Below, in pieces: positions 1 to 11,074 of a DNA stretch of 64,000 nt. Source of the stretch: Merluccius polli (lineage: Eukaryota; Chordata; Actinopteri; Gadiformes; Merlucciidae). Location of the stretch: NCBI GenBank assembly GCA_030340625.1, contig JAOPHQ010002853.1, positions 160,001 through 224,000 on the forward strand, in the 5' to 3' direction. A program made the translations under genes and the position numbers. Below the pieces are notes generated by a model. It was given only the letters and a program-made list of their open reading frames with translations, did not search any database and was not told the origin of the DNA. Position 1 is the stretch's first letter. Every line of letters starts with the position of its first letter.

Positions 1-801
1 CATAAAAAGTAGAGGAAAATCCCATCCTCGTCGCCAAAACTGTCGTGTATCTACAAAATAACTGCAATATAAAGTAATTGCTTCTGTGTGTATCTCCATA
101 CACTACAATTATATCACCAGTCAGAAAGTCATTAAATGTAACATTTCATTATGCCAATTGTAAATACTACAATGTTTTCACTGCAGCAGTGCACATCTTT
201 GTTTTACCATGGTGTAATCGTCTTTATTTCTAGCAACATTTGTTCCACTTCCTTCGAGTGTGTTGCAGTGTTGTGTTTTGGAGAGAGAAAGAATCACATC
301 TCTAGCCTCAATTCCATCTGTTCTGCCACGAAAATGTCCCATAGCTCGCAGTTAACTGGCCGATGAAGCCAATGGCCTTCTGCCATGTAGGGAAAAAATA
401 CCACTGCAATTGCCTTTTAAACTAGGATATTTACCCCTAGCTGCTTTGTGGATCAAAGAGTTTAAACATCAAAGAAATAAGAGGCTTAAGCCCAAAGCAC
501 ACATAGCGCAAAATATTTGGCTTCATATTTGTAGCGCAACCAAAAAAAATAGAATATCATATTGTTTATACGGGGCAAAGCACACACAAATGTAGCAAAA
601 ATACTCATACATATACATTATTATAATACATTATTTCACATCTGTCCCGACACGGCCGTTTTCTTAAGCTCAGAATTTTCTATTTAGGCTGACGCCATCA
701 AACATGCTTTTTTAACAATAGTAGTGCCAGACATCAACATGCTAATATTCAGCCCATCCTGTCAATAGTCAATTGCTAATGTATATTAGCAATTAAGTTA
801 C

Positions 802-812
<11 letters not shown>

Positions 813-866
<54 letters not shown>
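813..866. repeat. (GA)n microsatellite
   Basis: An uninterrupted GA dinucleotide run of about 27 units, preceded by a short TG run. Confidence 0.97.
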
Positions 867-868
<2 letters not shown>

Positions 869-1131
869 CATTGTCTAATTGCACACTGCCTTGTAGTTTG
901 TTTCTTTGTGGTTTTAACCAGGGCAACACAAAGTCTGATGAGAATCATCAAACGTAGAAGTCTGCTTAGCATTGCTCATTATTTCAGAAAAAAAAGTTTT
1001 ATTCAGTGTATACAATAATTTCCATAATCAAATGCTATTGAGATTGTTTACATGTAGGGTTTCCATAAATAGACTTTGGCTCTGTTATGCTTGTGGGTTT
1101 TCATGTCAGCTTTATAATAGTTATTAGCTTG

Positions 1132-1274
1132 TGGAGTGTGTGTGGTTGATAGCTTATTTAAGTTATTAAACAAGTTATTTTGTTGTTTAACAGCCTCACC
1201 TGGCCAGAGTCTAATCAGTCTGACTCGGGCCAGGTCAGGCTGCTTAAACCAGCTCAACCACACACACTCCACAC
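1132..1274. repeat. Short palindromic interspersed repeat, copy 1
   Basis: The ends are inverted copies of each other (TGGAGTGTGTGTGGTTGA at the left, its near complement at the right). The interior contains a block around GGCCAGAGTC-TAAT-GACTC-GGCCAGGT. The same block and ends recur at 31935-32078 in gabrg1 intron 8, so this is a dispersed family and not a local hairpin. Family not identified. Confidence 0.7.
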
Positions 1275-2402
1275 AGCTATTTATATAACCTTGGATTCCG
1301 GAATAATAACAATTAAACTATGATGTAAAGGCATTTCATACAAATGAGCAAGTACTGGCCAAAATACATCAAAGATAAGTTGTGTGTCGGTTTTCTGAAT
1401 ATATATGTTGTGATCACTCAATTTAGTTGTTTGGATAGCCTTATACATGGTTTTATTGTATTAAAGCAATCAGACTAACCATTTATCTGTTAGCTAATAG
1501 ATTAGGATAATAGAAATGTGGCTGATTTAGATGACTGTGTTCAATAGCATAGAACAAGAAGATGTTGAACAGTTGAAAAAGTGTGTGTGTGTTTTGTGAC
1601 GGCCCTGATGTGTTTTAGACTATCATAACCATTTTTAGGTGACCAAAACTCACCGAACTAGAGGCTAAAAACCATAAAGAACAAACTTCACATTTTTTAC
1701 AATCACAAATGATGTCTTACCTTTGCTGTTTTTGTCATCAAAGTTGTGTTTGATCACTTAAAACCACCATAAACAGATAATCCAGCGTATAATAGGTAAG
1801 AGAGTGTTTCACAGGAAATAGGTCAATTGCCTTCAATCAGAACACACATTTTTATTGCCATCTGGTGGCCGTATGGTGCAATTGTGGTGGTTGGGCTTGG
1901 TGCCATTCCTTTCAATTGAGGGTTCACCTGTCAAAATTGAAGATTAGGTTCTCAAGGATATTCACCTATTTGTGTCTCATCACGTTTGTATTGCCATTTT
2001 TGCATTGGAAACTCCTGCCTAAACCTATCTCTACTAAAACCTCTATCTTTGCTCTACTTCACTGTATTGGCATCAAATCCTGACCCAGGCCCTCATCAGA
2101 TGTTGTGCTATGGCCCTATAGTGCTATAGTGCCACCAACTGATAATGCACTAGATGTTATTCTCTCTAAAACATGACTTTTATTTCCGGCGGAAATTAAA
2201 TCTTCCATTTATTCTGTGTCCTAGCTGGTCTGATCTAGTAGCATCCACATTGATTATTTCACTTTCACAACAATATCAAATGTGTTAACTTTTTTTGGTA
2301 ACACAATTTACTTACAAGCCTTAAAAGCCCTTGTAGTTGTGGAGATATAGTCTATTCACTTTGGGTATGTAATTTTTGGCAAAAACCTGAAAAAGAGGAC
2401 TA

Positions 2403-4690
2403 GTGATGCCGTTTGGACTGAAAAATGCCACCTTCCAAAGACTTATAGAGATAGGCATTGGATGGGCTGTAGGAACTGATTTGTCTATCTTGACAACATC
2501 ATCATCTATTCAAATAACAGAGAGAAACATTTTCAAGGCCTTCAAGAAGTACTGGACAGAGATGCGACTATCGTTTTGTCTTAAAAAATACAAGTGTTTT
2601 TTTAAGTTAAAGATATTGGCTATTGAACAGATATTCACGCTCCAAATTACAGTGTTTTGATGCGGTGAACTAAAGACGCGATCACCGGTATGAGTCCCGG
2701 GTGTCTAGCGATGTATACCTGCCCAGATTGTATAACTGCAGAGGAGATGGGTACTAGCACTCCTCTCTATAGAGCCATCGTTTGGTCAATACATAATACA
2801 TAATAGGTAAATTACAAAGTACCCTGCCCTAAACAATAGCCTAACTAAAGCGCAATTAACCCGGATACATCTCACATTTCAAAATGTTTCCAATAGATAT
2901 ACCATTAAAATAACTGTTGCTCTACAACAGTAAAAAGCAGGTAAAACAGCATGGCAAGTGGAGCTCCAGTGTTAATAACGCACATAGACAGGTTAAACTG
3001 CATCACTAAAGAATATTTTAAAAACGTATCTCATACGGTCTCGCTCTCTTGCATGTGTGCAGCGGGAGGCGGGGGTGGGGGGGTGATCTTCGAATAATGG
3101 TTGTAATAGTAGTAATAGTTCCAGCGAATATCGAATAGTAACTTCTCTTGGCCGTAAGGTTCTTGGCCACATGTGTGGCCTCTCTGATGGAATCAAGGTA
3201 GATCCTGATAAGACCGAGGCCGTACAGGACTTCCCAGTACCTGCTAACATTAAGGCCCTACAATGGTTTCTAGAAAAGGCCGGGTGGTACCACTGATTTG
3301 TCCCAAACTTCTCCCAGGTGGCAGAACCCCTGAATGCTTTGAAATGAAAAGAAGCAAGATTTACGGACTGGACTTGGTGAGGAGGTTTGGGCATTTCCCA
3401 GCAGAACATTGAATAAAGCAGAACAAAACCACTCCACAACTGAACAAGAGTGTTTTGCAGTGGTCTGGGCCCTGGAAAAGTAGAGGTACTATCTAGAAGG
3501 TTGGTACTTCACTGTGGTCACAAACCAGTCCTCCCTTGTGTGGGTGTTCAAAACCAATAAACAGTACCAGGCTCATCAGATGGAGTTTTCATCTGCAAGA
3601 GTTCACCTTTGCTGTGGAGCACCGAAAAGGGAAATACAATATATTCCCTGATGCATTATCCTGAGCTCCTGCAGATGTGAACAGTAAGTCTAGACAGTCC
3701 TGTCAGCAGTTGAGATTCACCCAAGACTGAATTCCCTATCTGTGATGAGGTTAAATGGAAAGCTCAACAGGATGATACAGAAGTACAGGCTCTGTACCAG
3801 ACCATCCTGGACGATGGTGATAAAATACCAACACTACCACAAGGTTAACCATCATTGAAGACAAATTCTACCATGTGGTCCAGTTACCTCACAGATCACT
3901 CTACCAAGTCTACATACCAGAACCCATACACCTTCAACTGCTCCAACATTTCCATGAGGATCCCATAGCGGGTCACTTGGGTAGGTTTAAAACCTACAAG
4001 CGATTGCAAGCTCTGCTGTACTGGCCAAATCTCAGTCTGGATGTTAAGACACACCCAAAACTGCCAGGTGTGTCAAGCATACAAACCCGACAACAAATTG
4101 TAGTTACCCAACCTTGGGAAATGTTAGGAGTGGATTTCATGGGTCTGTTTCCTAAGAGTTTCCAAAATGAGTACTTACTCGTCTTTGTGGACTATTACTC
4201 AAAGTGGGTGGAGCTCTTTGGTCTTCGCCAGGCCACAGCAAGGACAGTGTCCAACAAAGAGATCTTGACCCACTAGGGAGTACCAGACTACATCTTGTCA
4301 GGCCAAGGCTCACAATTTGTCTTTGATCTCTTCAATGAAACCTTCAAGATGGAACCTGGGATATAAATTGATGACTAGTTATCATCCTCAAACAAATCTC
4401 ACAGAGAAGGTGAATTGAACTCTGTAAACAATGATTGCTTCATACGTAGAGACCTAGCACAAACACTGGGATCAGCATCTACAAGTGTTTTGTTTTGCTC
4501 TGAATTCTGCAGTGCAAGAGTCGACAGGAGTCACACCTTCAGAGTTTAAACTGACTCGTTCCCTTCGAGGACCCTTGAACATGGCTCTACAACCCCCAGC
4601 AAGTCGCTCCTGATTCTGCATGCTATGACCAGATATTCCATCTTCTAGATTTAAAAGCCCTTGATTCCATGATTGAGTGTGGTTACACAC
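2403..4690 (+). pseudogene. Decayed Ty3/Gypsy retrotransposon (pol fragments)
   Basis: Fragments of a Gypsy pol lie in order on the + strand. At 2403-2460 is the RT motif MPFGLKNA-TFQRL. About 480 bp of unrelated sequence follows. At 3160-3370 is the RT thumb (FLEKAGWYH, FVPNFSQVAEPLNALK). At 3410-3660 is RNase H-like sequence (NHSTTEQECFAVVWALEK). At 3875-4270 is integrase with the N-terminal histidines (HFHEDPIAGHLGRFKTYKRL) and the first core aspartate (LGVDFMG). Several in-frame stops and frameshifts are present and no LTRs are recognisable. It is an old, dead insertion in a gabra2 intron. Confidence 0.85.
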
Positions 4691-5107
4691 CTATCCCTAC
4701 TCAAAGGCTGAAAGGTCCATTTCTGCCAAGCTCTCTCCCCCATATAGGATTGTGGAGCAATTGGGCCCTCTAAACTACCGAGCAGTAAAGGTGGACACTG
4801 GTGAAGACACGCGTGTTTGTCTATGTCTCACATCTTAAGGCTTGTTACCCCACAGCAAGAAATGGAAGGAAATGGAGGAAAAGAGGAAAATTGAGTGCTG
4901 TCTGTCTGCTTGTTTGTCTGTCTGTTGGTCTGTGTCTTAGTGACTACAGTTTTTTTCAGCTTTCATAAACAATATGTAGAAAATGTATTATGTTATATTG
5001 AGAAAATAAAAGAATAATAGAATAATGAGATGACTAGCAAGATAATATAATCTACCAAAAATGTCTACATTTAGATTATATGTTTTATATCTTTCTCTTC
5101 TGTTCAG

Positions 5108-5310
5108 GTGTAACTACAGTGCTCACAATGACAACATTGAGCATTAGTGCCCGCAATTCACTTCCCAAGGTGGCCTACGCAACAGCCATGGATTGGTTCA
5201 TCGCGGTCTGCTATGCCTTTGTCTTCTCTGCGCTCATTGAATTTGCCACCGTGAACTACTTCACCAAGCGGGGCTGGGCGTGGGATGGGAAGAGCATGGT
5301 GAATGATAAG
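5108..5310 (+). CDS. gabra2: GABA-A receptor alpha-2 subunit, M2-M3 exon (partial gene)
   Basis: A 203-bp internal exon between an AG acceptor (5106-5107) and a GT donor (5311), entered in phase 1. It encodes the end of the M2 pore helix (VTTVLTMTTLSISARNSLPK), the M2-M3 loop, the M3 helix (AMDWFIAVCYAFVFSALIEF) and the start of the intracellular loop (VNYFTKRGWAWDG). The YATAMDWF and NYFTKRGWAWDGKS motifs are typical of alpha subunits. The product is a Cys-loop ligand-gated chloride channel subunit of the plasma membrane. Earlier exons lie left of the window. Alpha-2 is preferred over other alphas from the loop sequence in the next exon and from linkage to gabrg1. Confidence 0.93.
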
Positions 5311-5471
5311 GTATACCTCATCACTCAAGCAGCAGACACGTCACAGCAACATAGATCTCAATCACCATAGCAACATAAGTATAGTCACTAGAGCTGTGGC
5401 AGCTCACATCACACAATGTCTGCATGCATCTGCAGGAGCAAAATGAGAATGTAAACCTAGTGCTATAGATA

Positions 5472-5676
5472 TTTTCACAGAGGTGTCATCATAGAAAAAA
5501 CACAGGTGTTGATCATCATAACACTAATTATGGATCTGCTATTTTTATGTACCAGGGCAAGGGTAGCAGACTTATCTTCACTAGTCGACTACCCGTGCCC
5601 TGGTACATAACAGCAGCAGATTATTAGTGTTATGAGTGACACCTGTGTTTGTCCTATGATGACACCTCTGTGAAAA
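5472..5676. repeat. Foldback (MITE-like) element in gabra2 last intron
   Basis: Two arms of about 90 bp (5472-5566 and 5589-5676) are inverted copies, roughly 85-90% identical by eye, around a 22-bp loop. The termini read TTTTCACAGAGGTGTCATCATAG and its complement. No clear target-site duplication was found, so the superfamily is not assigned. Confidence 0.85.
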
Positions 5677-5823
5677 GGGTCTATTCAGCCACAAACCTTT
5701 CACAATGGTTTTATTGTGCCACTTGTTTAAAAGGAAATCTTCTGATCCCAAAAGATCCTCAAAGAAATTAGCTTTCCAACAAAAGTTCCAACTTTTTTTA
5801 AATTCTTTTTTTTACATTTGCAG

Positions 5824-6129
5824 AAAAAGTTAGCCTCCTCTATGAAGAAAAACAATGCGTATGCCGTGGCTGTGGCCAACTACACCCCCCACATCACAAA
5901 GGACTCCCCCCTGCCAACAGTCTCCCAGTCCGCCACCACGGACACCCTCACCCAGGGCAAAGTGAAGGCAAGGCCCGAGCAGAACAAGAAGACTTTCAAC
6001 AGTGTCAGCAAAATCGACCGCATGTCCCGCATCATGTTCCCCGTTCTGTTTGGGGGCTTCAACCTTGTCTACTGGGCCACGTATCTCAACAGAGAGCCGG
6101 TTATCAAAGATACGGAACCTTCCACGTAA
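5824..6129 (+). CDS. gabra2: GABA-A receptor alpha-2 subunit, terminal coding exon
   Basis: The last coding exon follows an AG acceptor at 5822-5823 and ends at TAA 6127-6129. It encodes the remainder of the M3-M4 cytoplasmic loop, including NNAYAVAVANYTP, which is characteristic of alpha-2, then KKTFNSVSKIDRMSRIMFPV and the M4 helix (LFGGFNLVYWATYLNREPV). The C-terminal tail after M4 is a little longer than in the mammalian protein. With the preceding exon it gives about 170 residues of the C-terminus. No frame damage is seen. Confidence 0.93.
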   Translation, partial: KKLASSMKKNNAYAVAVANYTPHITKDSPLPTVSQSATTDTLTQGKVKARPEQNKKTFNSVSKIDRMSRIMFPVLFGGFNLVYWATYLNREPVIKDTEPST

Positions 6130-8171
6130 AAACCTTTTTGACAGCGTTTGAAAAAAATCCAACCATTGGAGGCTTTAATTTATTCTGGATGGAAGAGAAA
6201 TGATCTGAGCACAGATATATTCCATTCATGTTTTGTGAGGCTACTTTGGACTGTGACAGAAATACGGGTGTAACAATACTATATTGTTTAGATAGCTGTA
6301 ACTGTATTGTTGCAGAAAACTAACATTGACATTTAAAGTTTTGAGGTCACCTTAAATATTGTAGGAATATTTCTCAATAGGCACCACTGTGAGCAAGGAT
6401 CTGAGCAAACCCGTCGGCTTATTTATTTGTATTAAAAAAAACTAAACTAAAAAATGCAGAAGTAACAAAAAAAACAATATTTTACTACTAACACAGCTCC
6501 TGCAGGGTTTTACTATTCTCAGATATGCACTGTATAGTTTTGGTAATATAGCCCTGGGCAATGGCATAACTTACTTGACCTGAATTTTCGCATCAAAGCT
6601 GGAAAGTGGTTTGCCATTTTTTGCTAGCTTTAATGTATTTTCTTTGGGCTCAGTTCTGTTGACCTTGCATTGACTTGAAGACTCTGTGAAACATGTCACA
6701 ATATCTTAAATTGGTGTGTTTATATAGTAAATCCTTGTTATTGTATGTAATGTAGCAATGGACACTCATACTAGCAATTTTACTTCTACACACTCGTGAC
6801 AGTATTTAAACTGTATTCAAAATGTATTTTACATTTTACTAACACGAACCATTTTTTTTAAATATGGATGTGTATAATTGAGGTAATGATGTGTGTGTCA
6901 TGCATCAGTAAGTATCTCTTTGCATGTTCTAATTGTGGAAAAAATGTTTTCTTTTATTTTACAAAACATCTGTTCAGGATTCATGGGCTAGAATAAATCA
7001 ATGCAATTTATTATTCTAATTAGAAATAGAAGTTACAGTACAAGATGAAAATTACAACTTTTAAGTTACCTCCTCAAAGTAAACTATGTAAATGTGTGAT
7101 ATGTTAGCATCACATACTTCATTGACATTAAAAGACACAGAATGGCTTTATACATCTCCTTCATTTGGCTTGTTTAATGTGTTAATGATGGCTTTGTACT
7201 GGCATACTGTGAATATTTTGTGACACACAACTTTACAAACATTTTATAAGTGAGTTAAGCGTACCAAAGAGGACAGTATGTTATTCTCACTGGCTTAAAA
7301 TGCATTCTTCTTGAAGTCACTTTTTCATATATGTCCTTGTTATTCAAATTCTTGCATATGTTTTAGTCACTAATAAAATGAAGTAAAAAATAGATTGGGT
7401 TGTGGTTGCTGACTACAGAGTTGTGTGAAAAACCTTCTGTAGGCAAGAGATTCTTTCACAGCAAAAACGCAATGTGCATAGCACTGCACAAGCATATTGT
7501 GATATGTGCTACGCACTGCCTTTAGCTTTGTTTTTAATGGGTGATATAGCTTTGCTATGCACTGCCTGTGGTGTTCACCATTTAACATTTGTAGTATATA
7601 TTAAAGGGACACTGTAATTTTTTCCCCCATCTAGTGGTCAAACTGTATTTTGCATTCAAACGAATTTATGCTCTCTAGCGCCTCGCGTTTTCAAATGTTC
7701 GTTGCAACCTGTTGGAACTACGGCAAGCGGTATTAGTCAAGATTCAAGAAGCTATGACAACATGATAACATGTCTTCAAACACCACTTAATCAAGTTTTT
7801 TTTCGGATGATGGGGGGTACGCGATATTAACCCACCCATGTTAAACAAACATGAATAAAAGGTGAAAGCACACACATCTCTACAATGGTCTCTTTAAGCT
7901 TTGTATAAATCGTCGTGTGTGGAGTTGGTTACACTGCGGAAAGCTCCATGTGAGCTCCAACTATGGTGCTGGAGGCTGGCCCTGATGTGGACAAAGACGG
8001 GGCAGAGACACCATGGGGGGGGGGAGCCAGGAACACCATTGGGGGGGGTGGAGGGGGAGCGGTGGCAGGGGCACTATGTGGGGGAGAAACCAGTTTGGAC
8101 ATCTCTCTCCCTCTGGCTAGAGACTGTCTCTTACAAGGCTAGTTCACCTTTAAAATAAAGACCCCCCACAG

Positions 8172-8172
<1 letters not shown>
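6130..8172 (+). other. gabra2 3' UTR and downstream intergenic
   Basis: AT-rich sequence without coding potential follows the gabra2 stop. Candidate polyadenylation signals AATAAA occur at 6992-6997 and 7372-7377 (another at 7854-7859), so the 3' UTR is plausibly about 0.9-1.3 kb. The exact cleavage site cannot be told from sequence. G-rich tracts occur near 8015-8070. Confidence 0.55.
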
Positions 8173-8173
<1 letters not shown>

Positions 8174-8242
<69 letters not shown>

Positions 8243-8317
8243 ATGTGTGTTAATTGATGTAAGTTATACTGACAGCTGTAGTAATGGTATGTCTGACTTT
8301 TATGCATGTATGTGTAG

Positions 8318-8361
<44 letters not shown>
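8174..8361. repeat. Two (TG)n microsatellites
   Basis: TG dinucleotide runs at about 8174-8236 and 8321-8361 are separated by 85 bp of unique sequence. They create spurious open frames on both strands. Confidence 0.95.
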
Positions 8362-8362
<1 letters not shown>

Positions 8363-8379
8363 GGGGAGATTGTGACAAT

Positions 8380-8815
8380 TTGCTTAAATGTTGGATGAAG
8401 CAGCAGCATTCTGGGCCAAATTTTGTATGGATGTAACAGATCACACAGCAAAATTGTTGAAGCAAAAATGCTTCTTTGCGACTTTTCAATGCATCCCTCC
8501 CATTTCCTCCCTCCATCTGTTGGTAAGACAGGCAAGTGTAAATGTGCTGATGGGACTCAGACCTGATTTGAGCCATTCCAGCACACTTCAGCGACGCTTT
8601 GCCCTTAACTGTGGATTTGGCCGATTGGCCAATGGCTTCTGTAACCTACCCGGACACGCCCTCGACTTTGGCCACATGAGGTTCATCAAGTCATCAACTC
8701 CACAGGATATCAACCCCAGTGTTACATCTCCTTATTCTCAGATTGCTGTCTTCACTCCGGTAGCTACGTTACAGATTCTCTTAGCAAATGACCAGTTTTC
8801 ACGTGTTTGTTAATT
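8380..8815. other. Unassigned, possibly LTR U3 of an old Gypsy element
   Basis: Moderate-complexity sequence with one open frame (8388-8813) that resembles no family I recognise. It continues on the other side of the hAT-like insert at 9895 into an LTR-like tail, so it may be part of the same old LTR. This is inference only. Confidence 0.3.
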
Positions 8816-9894
8816 CAGGGCCGTATGCAGAGTTTTAGAAATACTGAGGTCCAAAAACAGAGTTTGCTAGGGAGGTTCGGGGGCATGCCCCCCTGAAAAA
8901 AAATTGATTTCCCTGATCTAAATATGTGCATTTTAAGACGTTTGGAGAGCAAACATTGGATAACAATAGCTTTAAAACCATTTCAGTGGGCAGTGGCATA
9001 AATGATCTGTCAGGCAGTAATACATGAGAATCAGGTTAAATGTTGCAATAAATGATCCACACTACAATCTGGAAATACAGAAGAGGCTAAAATGATCACG
9101 AAACATCTGAAAATGAATTCTGACAATGTTTAATTAAAGTGTTACAGACAGACACCATTGACATTTAATCATGACCAAATATGGGAACTGTGTGTGTGTG
9201 TGTGGATTATCCACGGAGAGGGCAGTGGAGATCATCCAAAGAGAGGACAGTGTTTTGTCAGGATTCAACCATGTCCATTTAGACTCACTGAAAAGACATG
9301 AATTAGCCTACATGAATGTTGATTGTTGACAATACACCATCATATATTCCAAACATGAATGAATGAATGGCCTTAAATAAGTAATGTTTCAAAGATTATC
9401 TAGCATAGATGTTACCTTTTCCTTAAACACCAATGCAATCAACTAGCTAATGAAACTAACTAGCCGGCATCATGATGGATGGCCGCTGTTTAACGGAGCC
9501 CGACCGCACAGGAGCTGTTGGTCAGATGATGTCTGGGGATGAATGACATTGAACTACAAGCAGTCTACTAGTGCAGCTCTCTAGTTAGCTGGATCACGCT
9601 TCACATGGACTCAGGCGCTGTCTGATGCTATCGCTGGTCCTGGTCCTGGTGCTGCCTCAAGTTGTTGACATAATCAAAGAGTTTTTATAATGACAAGATC
9701 ATCCAATTCTCCACCCACCCACAAGCAATGATGCGGTGATCAGGTGCGCAAGTCGTAATCTTGGCGTTGTACAATGTCTGCCGCACCAAAGTAAAGTAAT
9801 TTTTAGGCAATTATTTCATGACTTTTAATATATACACCTCGGAAAAAATACAGAGGTCCGGACCTCGGTGTCCTCAATGGTGGGTACGGCCCTG
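8816..9894. mobile_element. Nonautonomous hAT-like transposon
   Basis: The termini are inverted copies, CAGGGCCGTA at the left and TACGGCCCTG at the right, with extended imperfect similarity (GAGGTCC near both ends). CAGGG-type termini are typical of hAT elements. There is no transposase. A clean 8-bp target-site duplication is not visible, so the flanks may have mutated. Confidence 0.65.
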
Positions 9895-10139
9895 CTTGTG
9901 TTCCTTCGTTACCCTCCAGTGACTCATTATTCCCTGTGCTCAGGTTGCCCTCCATCTGTCTGCTTGCCTACCCATTACTGAACCATCGCCCATCTAACTA
10001 CTTGCCATTGCCAAACCATTGCCTGTTTTCCTGACTCGCGGTTGTTTACAATAAATCCTCAGTTCTTAACTCAGTCTCCTGTGTCGGTGTCTGCATTTGG
10101 GTTCAATCCATTCATCTCATGACAGAACTCATGACTGAC
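9895..10139 (+). mobile_element. LTR tail of an older Gypsy remnant (left part)
   Basis: Contains AATAAA (10050-10055) followed by CTCAGTTCTTAACTCAGTCTCC and a TG-rich end finishing near CATGACA. The same segment recurs at about 17073-17184. Between them, once the Gmr1-like insertion is removed, lies a gag-like start (16723-16880). I infer an old Ty3/Gypsy remnant with LTR ends at both positions, split by the younger element. Confidence 0.55.
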
Positions 10140-10806
10140 TGTTACGGCCCCATAGAGGGTTTTAAAAATGGCACCAGAACACGAGACCGTAGACCAGAGG
10201 TGACGGTGCAAAAAGGTGATTTAATAAATCAGAGTTAACACAGAGCATGGTGGCAATAATCATGAAATCAGTAGAACAAAACAGAAAGAAAAACCCCTGA
10301 CCACACATAACTGAAAATAATAATAAACTTACTCGCTCCCGTTTGGAAATCAAAGACAATACACCCATACGTGAGTCTTCCGGGTCCACTGCTTCCTACT
10401 CTACCTAACCCTAACATAAATAGCATGAACAAAAACCATCACCAATACCACCAGCCCAAAAATAGTAAATTAAACGATGAAGAACAAAGAATAATCCCCT
10501 ACGGGTAAAGTGCTTAACGCACAGCAACTGCATAAGTCCATAAAGTTCAAATGAAGAAAGGTGATGTGCCGACGTGGCACATCGCAACGCGGCCCTGCGT
10601 CAGCTCAGGCGAGGAAAATTCGAAAAGCCCGCCGGAAGAAGGAAATCTCCAGGACGTCAAACGCGCTGTCCTTATATAGGCGGTAGCCCATCCCTCAATC
10701 ACCAGTCCGCTGCAAGACGCCAGATGGCCTGTAGGGGGACAACGCTGAACAACACAGAGTGCAATGCACGGCAACCACTGCTCAACTCCCCCCTAGTTGC
10801 GTAACA
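10140..10806 (-). repeat. 3' LTR of the Gmr1-like element
   Basis: 667 bp. Compared with the other LTR I see a C/T difference near 10337 and an A/G difference near 10422. It begins at the target-site duplication and ends GTAACA at 10806. Confidence 0.95.
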
Positions 10807-10817
10807 CCCCCACCCTT
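10807..10817 (-). other. Polypurine tract of the Gmr1-like element
   Basis: On the minus strand AAGGGTGGGGG directly abuts the 3' LTR, the place expected for the plus-strand primer of reverse transcription. A long T run at about 10995-11016 (poly-A on the element strand) lies between pol and this tract. Confidence 0.75.
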
Positions 10818-11074
10818 AAGAAAATAAATTGGGGGTTTAAAATTAGCGACCTTTCCAAGGTTTACAAATATATATAATTACAACAAGTAAAAAAAAAGAG
10901 GTAGAAAAAAAAAACTACTTAGTCAATGTCCAATGGCTCAACCCACTGAACTGAAAAAAAAAGAAACAGAAATGGGTTAACATGTGCAACGCATTTTTTT
11001 TTTTTTTTTTTTTTTGTATTTCTTTTTTCAAAACTCATACCTTTATAGCCCACAATTTATTTACAGTGAAACAT

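Larger units (their letters stand above)
1..2402. other. gabra2 intron, no gene seen
   Basis: AT-rich sequence upstream of the gabra2 M3 exon, so presumably intron. It holds a GA microsatellite and one short palindromic repeat (listed separately). I see no exon with homology and flanking splice sites, and the short open frames are low in coding character. Confidence 0.6.

Noticed and set aside
5108..6129. gabra4 or gabra1/3/5 as identity of the alpha gene
   Set aside because: The loop sequence NNAYAVAVANY and position directly before gabrg1 fit alpha-2 best; a full-length phylogeny would be needed for certainty.
8131..8576. Open frames through (TG)n/(CA)n
   Set aside because: Translations are Thr-His or Cys-Val dipeptide runs from microsatellites.
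8388..8813. 141-codon open frame as a gene
   Set aside because: No recognisable domain, no splice context, and it ends at the hAT-like terminus; more likely repeat sequence.
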